Assembly (NCBI RefSeq): GCF_030540875.1
Contig: NZ_JAUOEM010000006.1
Location: forward strand, 1-64,000
DNA: 64,000 nucleotides
Source of the DNA: Flavivirga amylovorans
GTDB lineage: Bacteria; Bacteroidota; Bacteroidia; Flavobacteriales; Flavobacteriaceae
Direction: 5' to 3'
Made by a program: the position numbers and the translations under genes. Of the stretch, positions 20,001-28,674 are shown piece by piece. The stretch's first letter is position 1; every line of letters starts with the position of its first letter. The notes below the pieces were generated by a model. It was not told the origin of the DNA, searched no databases, and saw only the letters and a program-made list of their open reading frames with translations.

Positions 20001-20030
20001 CAAATGTATAGATTTATTTTTTTAATCAAA
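20001..20030 (-). promoter_or_regulatory. Promoter of the tRNA-tuf-secE operon
   Basis: Read on the minus strand: TTTG (20030-20027), 18 bases, then TACATTTG (20008-20001). This is the Bacteroidetes -33/-7 promoter at consensus spacing. Transcription should begin around 19995. Confidence 0.8.
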
Positions 20031-20050
20031 ACATTTTTTAAGAATTTTTA

Positions 20051-20353
20051 CTATAAATGTGATCTTAATTTCTCTTTTCTCTTTTTTAGTTGTCTTTCTA
20101 ATGATGATACAGCAACATCTGCTCCTTCTTCAAAACTTTTACATTGTTTCTTAACTACAAAACTATCTCCGGGAACACTTACCCTTGCTTCAAAAATTTT
20201 ATTTTCTTTTTCACTTGTATTTTCTACTTTTAAATAAACATCTGATTTAATAACTTTATCATAAAACATATCTAATTTATCCATGCGCTTTTGAATAAAA
20301 TCAATTAACTTTTGGTCAGCATTAAAATTGACTGATTGCGTGTTTACTTTCAT
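20051..20353 (-). CDS. hpf: Ribosome hibernation-promoting factor (short HPF/RaiA family)
   Basis: A 100-residue protein of the S30AE family. It begins MKVNTQSVNFNADQKLIDFIQKRMDK and ends in a basic tail (RQLKKRKEKLRSHL), matching short HPF proteins that bind the 30S decoding site and stall idle ribosomes. It lacks the C-terminal dimerisation domain of long HPF. It follows xerC by 34 bases and is probably co-transcribed with it; a terminator follows. Confidence 0.9.
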   Translation of the reverse strand: MKVNTQSVNFNADQKLIDFIQKRMDKLDMFYDKVIKSDVYLKVENTSEKENKIFEARVSVPGDSFVVKKQCKSFEEGADVAVSSLERQLKKRKEKLRSHL

Positions 20354-20387
20354 CCTTCTGTTTTTTGGTTAATAATCTTTTACTATA

Positions 20388-21278
20388 CTATTTTTTACTT
20401 CTAGGGTGTGCTTGTATGTGCACTTTTTTTAATTCAGCTATACTATTATGTGTATAAACTTGAGTTGCAGCTAAACTTGAGTGTCCTAAAAGTTCTTTAA
20501 CAGCATTTAAATCAGCACCTTGATTTAACAAATGTGTTGCGAAAGAATGACGCAAAATATGCGGACTCTTTTTAACCTTTGTTGATGCTTCACTAAAATA
20601 CTCATTTATTATTCTGTAAACAAGTGTTTCATAAATTTTAAATCCCTTTTTCGTTAAAAACAGACTATTAGCATCCGTAATACTCTGTAATTCAATTCTT
20701 GAAATCAAATATTTACTCAAAGTGTTGACTACTGAATCTAATAACGGAACGATACGCTCTTTATTTCTCTTACCTAACACCTTTAACGTTTTATTATGAA
20801 GATCTATACTTGCAAGACTCAGTTCAACTAATTCTATTCTTCTAATTCCTGTTGAATAGAAAAGCTCTATAATTAGTTTATTACGAATACTTTCGAAATC
20901 GTCATCAAAATTTAAGTCGTCTAAAACAGTCATTATTTCTAGTTCTGAAAACGGGACTTGGATTTTTTTGCTTGTTTTTAATGCCTTATGTTTTGATAAC
21001 GGATTCAAGTTTATATCCTCAGTTCTTAAAAGAAACTTATAATAGGTATTTAATGCTGATACTTTTCTATTAATACTTCTATTTGACAAGCCTGTTTCTA
21101 CCATATTAACTATCCAACTCCTTATCTGTGAATAATTCACATTCTTTATTATATCTGAGTCATATTCTTCTTTTATAAATTCTGAAAATGTTTCTAAGTC
21201 TTTTTGATATGCATTGACTGTTAATACAGAATATTTTTTCTCTAGTAATAAATAGTCAATAAACGGTTTTAACTGCAT
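20388..21278 (-). CDS. xerC: Tyrosine recombinase XerC
   Basis: A 296-residue site-specific recombinase that resolves chromosome dimers at dif. An N-terminal SAM-like core-binding domain (~1-90) and a C-terminal catalytic domain with R146 in TGIRRIEL, HILRHSFATHLL and GHSSLAATQVYTH, including the nucleophilic Tyr. Housekeeping context (between rpsU and hpf) and normal Xer length argue against a mobile-element integrase. XerC and XerD are hard to separate by eye; XerC is the usual name at this locus. Confidence 0.88.
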   Translation of the reverse strand: MQLKPFIDYLLLEKKYSVLTVNAYQKDLETFSEFIKEEYDSDIIKNVNYSQIRSWIVNMVETGLSNRSINRKVSALNTYYKFLLRTEDINLNPLSKHKALKTSKKIQVPFSELEIMTVLDDLNFDDDFESIRNKLIIELFYSTGIRRIELVELSLASIDLHNKTLKVLGKRNKERIVPLLDSVVNTLSKYLISRIELQSITDANSLFLTKKGFKIYETLVYRIINEYFSEASTKVKKSPHILRHSFATHLLNQGADLNAVKELLGHSSLAATQVYTHNSIAELKKVHIQAHPRSKK

Positions 21279-21340
21279 CTTTAAGATTCCTTATATCTAG
21301 ATAAAAGTACGAAGTTTTAATTGTTATTTAAGTTGAGAAC

Positions 21341-21367
21341 AAAAAAAATCCCGCTTTGAGCGGGATT
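21341..21367 (-). terminator. Intrinsic terminator of rpsU
   Basis: On the minus strand AATCCCGCT and AGCGGGATT form a nine-base-pair stem with a three-base loop, followed by eight T in total. It lies 82 bases after the rpsU stop. Confidence 0.88.
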
Positions 21368-21448
21368 CTAATATTGTATGTGAAGATTATTTCCTAATAT
21401 GTGGAAATTACGTCTAAAAACAAATTCGATTACATCGAAAACTTCTTT

Positions 21449-21643
21449 TTAAACTTCTTCTGCATCTCTTAATCCTTGTACGTACTGAGCTTTTTGAATC
21501 TGTGCTCTACGTACCACAGAAGGCTTGTTAAACTGCTTACGTGTTTGTAATTGACGCTTAGCTCCAGTTTTATCAAACTTTCTTTTAAAACGCTTTAGCG
21601 CTCTATCTATATTTTCTCCTTCTTTAATAGGTATTATTAACAT
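21449..21643 (-). CDS. rpsU: 30S ribosomal protein S21
   Basis: A 64-residue very basic protein (MLIIPIKEGENIDRALKRFKRKFDKTG). S21 helps initiation near the anti-Shine-Dalgarno region. Monocistronic, with a full promoter 38 bases upstream and its own terminator. In Bacteroidetes, S21 takes part in hiding the 16S tail, which fits the scarcity of Shine-Dalgarno sequences in this window. Confidence 0.96.
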   Translation of the reverse strand: MLIIPIKEGENIDRALKRFKRKFDKTGAKRQLQTRKQFNKPSVVRRAQIQKAQYVQGLRDAEEV

Positions 21644-21680
21644 AGTGCCTTAACCTCCTCTCTTTTAGATTTTCAGGCTG

Positions 21681-21710
21681 CAAATATATATACTATTTTG
21701 GAATTACAAA
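21681..21710 (-). promoter_or_regulatory. Promoter of rpsU
   Basis: Read on the minus strand: TTTG (21710-21707), 18 bases, TATATTTG (21688-21681). Perfect match to the Bacteroidetes -33/-7 consensus and spacing. Confidence 0.85.
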
Positions 21711-21796
21711 TTATGATTTTACGATTTTTTTAATACATGATTAAACACACCTAATTCATCTTAAATATAAAATGAGTTCAATGATATAATCGTAAT

Positions 21797-22963
21797 TTAC
21801 GTTGCTGGCTTGTATTCTTTTTTATCAATAATTATTTTAGCAATAATCTCTCGTAGTATCTCTGATGTCCCCCCTCCAATTGGGCCTAATCTACTATCTC
21901 TTAAAAGTCGTGCCATTGGATATTCTTCCATATATCCATACCCCCCTAAAAATTGAAGGCATTGATAAATAACATCGTCTGCCATTTTTGTTGACTTCAA
22001 TTTAGACATGGATGCTTCTTTAACAACATACTCACCTTTGTTTAATCTGTAGGCAACCGAATAATTAAATTCTTTACAAATTTCCATTTCGGTATATAGG
22101 TCTGAAATATTATGTCTTAGTGCTTGGAATTCATCGATTGATTTACCAAAAGCTTGACGTTCTGACATATATTGTAATGCATACTCCAATGCGTACTCAG
22201 CTCGTGCGTGTGCATTAACTCCCATAACTAAACGTTCTAAAGAAAAATGTTGCAATATATAGGCAAAGCCTTTATTTTCTTCTCCCATTAAGTTGGCGGC
22301 TGGTATTTTAACATTATCAAAAGCGATTTCTCCTGTATCTGATGCTCTCCAACCTAACTTATCTAATTTAGTTGCTGAAACCCCTTCTGAGTCTCTATCT
22401 ATTACAAATATACTAACACCTTTATTACCTAGTTCTGGTCTTGTTTTTGCTGCGACTATTAAATAATCACTATATACTCCATTTGTAATAAATGTTTTAG
22501 AACCATTAATAACATAGTGGTCACCTTCTTTTACGGCAGTTGTTCGCATACCAGCTACATCACTACCTCCAAAAGGTTCTGTAATGCATAGACAGCCTAT
22601 TTTATCCCCAGTTATACTTGGTGCTAAATACTTTTGTTTTATATCTTCATCACCTTCAGCATTTAAATGCGTCATGGCTAAATAAACATGTGCCCAAATT
22701 GCAGCTGCAAAACCACCTGAATTTATTTTTTGTAGTTCTTCAAGAAGTATCACCGTATAGAACAAATCTAGATTCATTCCTCCATAAGCTTCTGGGTAGT
22801 TTATACCAAAAAAGCCCATGTCTCCAAATTTTTTCCAAATAAACCTATCTATGGTTCCAGTTTTTTCCCATTTTTCAATATTAGGAACCACTTCTTTATT
22901 TAAAAAGTCTTGAAGGCTTTTTCTAAAAAGATTATGCTCTTCTGTGAAGTACATACTATTCAT
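21797..22963 (-). CDS. Acyl-CoA dehydrogenase (long-chain/isovaleryl type)
   Basis: A 388-residue FAD enzyme that makes the alpha-beta double bond in acyl-CoAs. It carries CITEPFGGSDVAGM (~126-139), FITNGVYSDY and the C-terminal LGGYGYMEEYPMARLLRD. The position that holds the catalytic Glu in short/medium-chain enzymes is Gly (GGGTSEIL), while E243 in SLERLVMG matches the base of long-chain and isovaleryl-type enzymes, so it probably belongs to that branch. An ATG three codons in (22954) is an alternative start. Not clearly in an operon. Confidence 0.88.
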   Translation of the reverse strand: MNSMYFTEEHNLFRKSLQDFLNKEVVPNIEKWEKTGTIDRFIWKKFGDMGFFGINYPEAYGGMNLDLFYTVILLEELQKINSGGFAAAIWAHVYLAMTHLNAEGDEDIKQKYLAPSITGDKIGCLCITEPFGGSDVAGMRTTAVKEGDHYVINGSKTFITNGVYSDYLIVAAKTRPELGNKGVSIFVIDRDSEGVSATKLDKLGWRASDTGEIAFDNVKIPAANLMGEENKGFAYILQHFSLERLVMGVNAHARAEYALEYALQYMSERQAFGKSIDEFQALRHNISDLYTEMEICKEFNYSVAYRLNKGEYVVKEASMSKLKSTKMADDVIYQCLQFLGGYGYMEEYPMARLLRDSRLGPIGGGTSEILREIIAKIIIDKKEYKPAT

Positions 22964-23072
22964 TTATTAAAATTTATTATTCTTTATCGGTTAGATACTA
23001 TTTAGTAATTAACTTTTCTGTATTATGGTTCATTTCAAGTTAATACCAAATTATATAAACGCTGCTATTTTT

Positions 23073-23942
23073 TTAATCGAGGGACAAATATAATTTAATT
23101 ATATCGATTTTATTTACTGGAAAGTCTTTTACTTTTTTTAATTCTTCTAGAGACTTATATCCCTCTCTTAATTGACGTTGCTCAATTATATTATGTGCCA
23201 AATCATAGTCTATATGCTGAACAGTTACCAAGCTTTCTAGAGTTGCCATATTTATATTTATTTTTTTTATTTGTCTTGGCGTTTTTACTGTAAAATGGTT
23301 AGTTATCCTTTCTATAATCTCTGGAGTCAATCCATATACATCCTGAAGCTGTATATCATCAATAAAACCTCCAACAAATTTATTTCTAAACTTTATAATA
23401 CGTTCTGAAAAAGCAACTCCAATACCATGTATCTTTTGCAATTGTTGTGCCGTAGCATTGTTTAAGTCGTGTTTTTGGGCAAAAGACTTTGATGTGTTAC
23501 TATAACTATTAATAGGTTTTTGTTTTCTTTTTGAGTTGGATACCCATTCTGGAAATTTAAAATATGGTGCTATTTGATTTAAAAGCGAGTCGGATATTTT
23601 TGTGACTTCTTGAAATTGCTTTGTTGAATTAATCCAATTATTCTGCTCTCTATAAATTAATAATCTATCAATTTCTTTATTAGACATTCCTAGCGATGCT
23701 CCTTTAAAATCTGTTATGTAATTTGGATTGAAAGGGTAAATTCTAGGTTTACTCTTTTCTAATTTTATTAATCTAAGTGAATCAATTTCTTCATTGAATT
23801 GAGCAAGGGTTTCTTTATCAACCGAAATATCTTCGGATTGAAAGTCTACAAAAAAATAAATACATTGTAACCCAATTATGAGTATTATTAATAAAAAAAT
23901 CCCATTTCGTTGTTCTTTAGAAAACATAAAATGGGATTTCAT
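23073..23942 (-). CDS. Membrane-anchored helix-hairpin-helix protein
   Basis: A 289-residue protein with one N-terminal span (~14-32, FLLIILIIGLQCIYFFV) followed by repeated helix-hairpin-helix segments: YPFNPNYI-type, LNNATAQQLQKIHGIGVAFSERI near 160-180, and NINMATLESL near 230. ComEA-like HhH proteins bind DNA outside the inner membrane during uptake, but this one has several HhH units, as is common in Bacteroidetes; the role here is inferred only. Confidence 0.75.
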   Translation of the reverse strand: MKSHFMFSKEQRNGIFLLIILIIGLQCIYFFVDFQSEDISVDKETLAQFNEEIDSLRLIKLEKSKPRIYPFNPNYITDFKGASLGMSNKEIDRLLIYREQNNWINSTKQFQEVTKISDSLLNQIAPYFKFPEWVSNSKRKQKPINSYSNTSKSFAQKHDLNNATAQQLQKIHGIGVAFSERIIKFRNKFVGGFIDDIQLQDVYGLTPEIIERITNHFTVKTPRQIKKININMATLESLVTVQHIDYDLAHNIIEQRQLREGYKSLEELKKVKDFPVNKIDIIKLYLSLD

Positions 23943-24032
23943 AATTTATCTTTTTTATTATCTAGTTAAAGGTTAAAACCCTGCAATTTCATTCCAGTTA
24001 CTTTAGTTTCTATAAACTTTTTTGCGTGCCGA

Positions 24033-24115
24033 TTGTCATTTCGAACACAGAGAGAAATCTCATCACAAATTCCAAAATAATGAGATTCCTCTTCGTTCCT
24101 CATTCGGAATGACAA
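24033..24115. repeat. REP-like hairpin element
   Basis: TTGTCATTTCGAA at the left and TTCGGAATGACAA at the right are imperfect inverted repeats, with an inner pair AAATCTCAT and ATGAGATT. This is a typical flavobacterial intergenic palindrome, in the spacer after the AGCS transporter and before the HhH gene. Confidence 0.7.
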
Positions 24116-24182
24116 ACCAACTCTAAACAAAGAATGGAATTCTTTGTTTAAAACTATGGATTTTCAATCCTTAGTAGTTTAT

Positions 24183-25772
24183 TTAATTACGACCAGGTTT
24201 AATCGCTTTTAAATATTTTGAAAGCTCTTCTCTTACTTTAGGAAATAAAATAAAGCACCCTATTATATTCGGCACGGCCATTGCAAAAATCATGGCATCA
24301 GAAAAATCTGTTACGGCTCCAAGACTCACCGCTGAACCTATTACTATAAATAAACAAAATAAGATTTTATATGAATAATCTGCAGCTTTAGATCTTCCAA
24401 ATAAGAACATCCAAGATTGTAAACCATAATAAGACCATGACAGCATGGTTGACAATGCAAACAATACGACTGCTAAAGTTAAAACATATGGAAACCAAGG
24501 AATAACAGACTCAAAAGCTTTTGATGTTGCCAATACACCATCTGGAGCTTTTACTCCATATTCCATAATACTTCCATCTCCATTTGTTATAATAATTACC
24601 AAAGCTGTCATTGTACAAACCACAACTGTATCTATAAAGGGTTCTAATAAAGCAACTAACCCTTCGGATGCAGGATATTTAGTTTTCACTGCAGAGTGCG
24701 CTATTGCTGCTGATCCTACACCTGCTTCATTAGAAAAAGCAGCTCTCTGGAAACCTATAATTAAGACACCTAAAACGCCTCCTGTAATTCCTTTTGCATT
24801 AAAAGCACCATCAAATATTTGCCCGAAAGCAGAACCTATTAAATTAAAATTAGCTACCAAAATAACTATGGCAGCAATAAAATAAATTCCAACCATAAAA
24901 GGTACTACTTTTTCTGTAATGCTTCCTATTCTCTTTATTCCTCCAATAATAACTACGGCAACTATTATAGCCATAACAATTCCAAAAATAACACCAGCAG
25001 CCGTTGAGTTAGCTCCAATCATGGTATTAAATTGTTGTGCTGCCTGATTAGCCTGAAACATATTTCCGCCTCCAAAAGAACCACCTATACACATGATTGC
25101 AAATAAAACGGCTAATACTTTTCCTAAACCTCCTTTACCAACATCAGCAAGGCCTTTTTTAAGATAATACATCGGGCCACCAAAAACAGTACCGTCTTCT
25201 CCTATATCTCTATATTTTACTCCAAGTGTACACTCTACAAATTTTGAAGACATTCCTAATAAACCAGCTAAAATCATCCAAAAAGTAGCTCCAGGACCAC
25301 CTAAAGAAATTGCGATCGCAACTCCTGCTATATTACCCAAGCCTACTGTTCCTGATAATGCCGCTGTAAGCGCCTGAAAATGTGAAACCTCTCCTTCTTT
25401 ACCTTCAATAGCTATGGTATCAACGATATCTCCATCAACTACATTTACCATTGCTTTTGGTTCAACTTCATGATGATCAATATCATCATATTTACCTCTA
25501 ACGATATTTATTGAAACTGGAAACAGCCTAATATTTACAACTTTAAATAGTATTGTAAAAAGTAATCCTGCTAATAAAAGCATAATAATTACCATAGGCA
25601 TGCCTACTTCTTCAGTAAATTGAACTGGATAAAAAACGATCGATCCCCATGCATCTGATATTGGTTTAAAAGCCTCATTGAATTTTTCATCTATACCTTT
25701 TTCGGCAGACTCTTGTGCAAATGTTATAAATGGTATTATTAAAGTAAATATTGAAAGAAAATATTTCTTCAT
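24183..25772 (-). CDS. Alanine/glycine:cation symporter (AGCS family)
   Basis: About 529 residues from MKKYFLSIFTLIIPFITFA. An N-terminal hydrophobic leader is followed by about ten membrane spans and the AGCS family block ALSGTVGLGNIAGVAIAISLGGPGA. It moves a small amino acid with Na+ or H+ across the inner membrane. The frame is open to 25826, but the extra 18 residues look non-coding and the ATG at 25772 starts a clean hydrophobic leader. The insert between span 2 and the core (KYDDIDHHEVEPKAMV) is charged, as in flavobacterial relatives. Confidence 0.88.
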   Translation of the reverse strand: MKKYFLSIFTLIIPFITFAQESAEKGIDEKFNEAFKPISDAWGSIVFYPVQFTEEVGMPMVIIMLLLAGLLFTILFKVVNIRLFPVSINIVRGKYDDIDHHEVEPKAMVNVVDGDIVDTIAIEGKEGEVSHFQALTAALSGTVGLGNIAGVAIAISLGGPGATFWMILAGLLGMSSKFVECTLGVKYRDIGEDGTVFGGPMYYLKKGLADVGKGGLGKVLAVLFAIMCIGGSFGGGNMFQANQAAQQFNTMIGANSTAAGVIFGIVMAIIVAVVIIGGIKRIGSITEKVVPFMVGIYFIAAIVILVANFNLIGSAFGQIFDGAFNAKGITGGVLGVLIIGFQRAAFSNEAGVGSAAIAHSAVKTKYPASEGLVALLEPFIDTVVVCTMTALVIIITNGDGSIMEYGVKAPDGVLATSKAFESVIPWFPYVLTLAVVLFALSTMLSWSYYGLQSWMFLFGRSKAADYSYKILFCLFIVIGSAVSLGAVTDFSDAMIFAMAVPNIIGCFILFPKVREELSKYLKAIKPGRN

Positions 25773-25880
25773 AGGATATGTTGAATTAATTAATTTTATT
25801 GAAAAATTCTTATTAAAAGCTAGCAAGATGCTAAAAAAAAATGATTTTTTAAAACAATGGTTGTTAAAATCAAGGATTCA

Positions 25881-26903
25881 CTAATTTATATTGTATTCAG
25901 AATTGAGGGCATCGATCTGTTCTGGTCGTCCCAAAACGATAAGTTTTGAATTTGATGCTAATTCTAATTCTGCTTCTGGATTCACCAAATACTCACCATT
26001 TTCATCTTTATACCCAATAACGGTACACCCTGTTTTTTTACGTAGGTCTAAATCTTTTATTGTTCTGACGTCTTTCGAGTTACCATAAAGCTTTTCAACT
26101 GCAACTTCTTCTATATTAATATTTGATTTGCCAACAATTGACAGATTATCAATAAACTCCATTAAACCAGGAACCACTACTAATGAGGCCATATGATCTC
26201 CTCCTATTTTATCAGGTAAAATAACATTATTAGCTCCTGCCAGTTTTAATTTATCGTATGAAGTTTCTAAAGAAGCTCTGCTTATAATGTTAATAGACTT
26301 ATTTAATTGTCTGGTTGAAAGCACAACAAATAGATTATCGGCATCATTAGGTAAAGCAGATATTAAACAAGACGCTCTATCAATTCCCGCTTGAACTAGA
26401 GTTTCATCTTCATTAGCATTACCAATAACATAAGGGACACCTTCAACCTGTAAACGTTCTTCTATTCCTTTATCTTTCTCTACAACTACAAATTCTTTTT
26501 TATGTGCCAAAAGTTTTCTAGCTGCCTGCTTACCGTTTCTGCCGTAACCGCAAATAACTATATGACCTTTAAAACTGTCTATCTTTTTTTGCATCTTCTT
26601 ATGTATTAATTCTTCAATATCATTTTTGCTTAATATATACTCAGTAATTATCGAGAGTGCATATCCTACAATAACAACACTTGCTAATATTAAAAATATA
26701 GTAAAAATTTTCGATTGATCGTCTAAAGGAACCACCTCACCAAAACCAACAGTAGTCATGGTAATAACAGTCATATAAAGCGAATCAATCCACGAATAAC
26801 TGGATATCATTTTATAGCCCGTAATACCTATTAACAAAATAACTACTAGCAAAAATACTGCTGTATATATTTTGGTTCTAAAAAATTTTATAAGTGGATT
26901 CAT
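25881..26903 (-). CDS. Two-span K+ channel with RCK (TrkA-N/TrkA-C) domains
   Basis: About 340 residues: two membrane spans (~11-30 and 65-90) around the selectivity filter TVGFGE (51-56), then an RCK domain beginning HIVICGYGRNGKQAARKL (114-131) and a C-terminal TrkA-C-like domain ending near 335. Such channels gate K+ by cytoplasmic ligands. The filter is GFGE rather than GYGD, a known variant of bacterial channels. The start at 26903 is preferred, because the longer frame (26930) would overlap the PspC gene by 11 bases. Confidence 0.88.
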   Translation of the reverse strand: MNPLIKFFRTKIYTAVFLLVVILLIGITGYKMISSYSWIDSLYMTVITMTTVGFGEVVPLDDQSKIFTIFLILASVVIVGYALSIITEYILSKNDIEELIHKKMQKKIDSFKGHIVICGYGRNGKQAARKLLAHKKEFVVVEKDKGIEERLQVEGVPYVIGNANEDETLVQAGIDRASCLISALPNDADNLFVVLSTRQLNKSINIISRASLETSYDKLKLAGANNVILPDKIGGDHMASLVVVPGLMEFIDNLSIVGKSNINIEEVAVEKLYGNSKDVRTIKDLDLRKKTGCTVIGYKDENGEYLVNPEAELELASNSKLIVLGRPEQIDALNSEYNIN

Positions 26904-26919
26904 AGAAATATCAATCTGA

Positions 26920-27147
26920 TTATAAATCAAAAACCGATGTGCGCTTGGTATAAACCAAATCTTTAATTTTCATCCAAAAAGCTAAGAATAAATATAAGGC
27001 AAAACCAAAACCAACAGTTACAAATGTTAAGTACATGAATGTTGTTCTAACTACTTTAGCTCTAATACCTAATCTATCTGCTATACGTTGACAAACATAG
27101 TAGCCATGCTTTTGAAAAAACAATAATGGTTTATAGATGTAATTCAT
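26920..27147 (-). CDS. PspC-domain membrane protein
   Basis: A 75-residue protein of the PspC family: an N-terminal PLLFFQKHGYYVCQRIADRLGIR segment and a hydrophobic span (~38-58). Related proteins in other bacteria take part in phage-shock envelope stress. It lies 16 bases upstream of the K+ channel and is probably co-transcribed with it; a link to membrane potential is inference. Confidence 0.8.
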   Translation of the reverse strand: MNYIYKPLLFFQKHGYYVCQRIADRLGIRAKVVRTTFMYLTFVTVGFGFALYLFLAFWMKIKDLVYTKRTSVFDL

Positions 27148-27259
27148 GCTGCAATTTAAATATAATATTTAACAAAATTATGTATTTTAGATTCCCTCTT
27201 TTGTGGAACTAACAAATTCGTTAAAACCTAGAATAAAACTTCAATGAAGTAAATTATTG

Positions 27260-28558
27260 TTATTTAACGATTAGAGTATTACCAACGGCACATTGTAAAC
27301 ATTTATTTTTATCACAATATTCTGTCTTAAGTTGAATAAGTCCTTGTGAATTTAGCGCCGAATTTGATACCGTTTTTAAGTTATTAAATGCTGTGATAAT
27401 ACTATTCTTTTCTGAAGCAATTGAGGTTGCTACTTTTATAATATCCGAATTAACGGTTTCTCCTTTATATTTTGTATAACAAAATTTAAGAGGTAGAATC
27501 GTATTGATTAATACTAAATCTATAAACGATTTAGTGAGACTTTTTTTAGATGATTTTGATTCTTTTTGAAATGTGTAATGCGTTTCCCAAAACGTTGATG
27601 TAGATACTTTAAATAACTTGTAAAAATGATTCAAATGATTTGCTTCTAAAATCTTTGAAAATAGGTTTTGGTGTTCATAATATAGACTCGCTAATTGAGA
27701 CAGCCTAATGGTTGGAAAATTTGAAGGTCTTAGCCTAAAAAATTGACATGGTAATATGTGACTATTTTCTAATTTAAACTTTTGTTTTAAAAATTGATAC
27801 TCTTTAACAAGACTTAAATAATAAACATCTTCAATGCTCTCATTCAATAACCCCGATTGTCCAAACAATAGAGCTTCTAAGGTTTGTTGGTTATACTGCG
27901 ATTTTCTTAATATTGAAAAATCAATGGATTTTGCCAAGCTAAAAAATGAATCTCCATTTACTTTAAGACCGAAATTTTTAGCTAGCATTTTAAACAAAAC
28001 GGCTTCCCAATCATTTTTTGATTCTTTTAACAGCAACTCTATTGTTTTAGATTTTCTTTCTAAACGTTCTAAGTATAATCGTTCTAACCAATTGTTTAAA
28101 ACAAAATCATTACTGTTTGCAAAATCACGTTCACAATTGATCCACTTGTTTTCTTTATTAAATAGTTCTTCATAATTACTTAAAACATCTTTACTAACTA
28201 AGTCTTTTAACTCTAAAGTCGGTACGACAGAATGATCTTTTCTAAAAACATCTGTATCGTGTTCCCAAACGACATGTAAAATAACATTATCATATGCTTT
28301 ATCTTGTTCATGATGATGTAAAAACCAATCAGATGATTTTACATGAATCTCAACATTACCAGCCCAAAGTTGTTCATCAATAGTAAGTTGAGCATTAAAA
28401 AAATCTGGACCAGAATTCGGATTATGCTGTCCTACAGTATTAATTATAACGGTTTCTCCTTTTATAGTTTGAAGCCTATTTATTTGAATTTTTTTATATT
28501 TCCAGATGTAATGTAGAAAATCTTCTTGCATGCAACTAAAGTAAGAATTGTTATACAT
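27260..28558 (-). CDS. DUF2851 family protein
   Basis: A 432-residue soluble protein of the DUF2851 family, widespread in Bacteroidetes and of unknown function. Conserved segments seen are HYIWKYKKIQ near the start, GPDFFNAQLTIDEQLWAGNVEIHV (~51-74) and a C-terminal CDKNKCLQCAVGN with a Cys-x4-Cys-x2-Cys pattern that could bind metal. The N-terminal part resembles nuclease-like folds in spirit only; I do not assign an activity. Confidence 0.8.
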   Translation of the reverse strand: MYNNSYFSCMQEDFLHYIWKYKKIQINRLQTIKGETVIINTVGQHNPNSGPDFFNAQLTIDEQLWAGNVEIHVKSSDWFLHHHEQDKAYDNVILHVVWEHDTDVFRKDHSVVPTLELKDLVSKDVLSNYEELFNKENKWINCERDFANSNDFVLNNWLERLYLERLERKSKTIELLLKESKNDWEAVLFKMLAKNFGLKVNGDSFFSLAKSIDFSILRKSQYNQQTLEALLFGQSGLLNESIEDVYYLSLVKEYQFLKQKFKLENSHILPCQFFRLRPSNFPTIRLSQLASLYYEHQNLFSKILEANHLNHFYKLFKVSTSTFWETHYTFQKESKSSKKSLTKSFIDLVLINTILPLKFCYTKYKGETVNSDIIKVATSIASEKNSIITAFNNLKTVSNSALNSQGLIQLKTEYCDKNKCLQCAVGNTLIVK

Positions 28559-28674
28559 TTATTCTAAATTAGAATAAGAAATTACATCTAAATATCTTTT
28601 TTTAACAAAAAGTTTTATTCAAGATGTCGTAATTAAATAAAAATAATTGGATTTTATATTGGTAATTGAAGTAA

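Noticed and set aside
20388-21278. Integrase of a mobile element acting on the nearby tRNA repeats
   Set aside because: Length, motifs and position between rpsU and hpf fit the housekeeping Xer recombinase. A role in trans cannot be excluded but is not supported.
24445-24885. 146-codon plus-strand ORF
   Set aside because: Antisense shadow of the AGCS symporter; composition follows the transporter codons in reverse.
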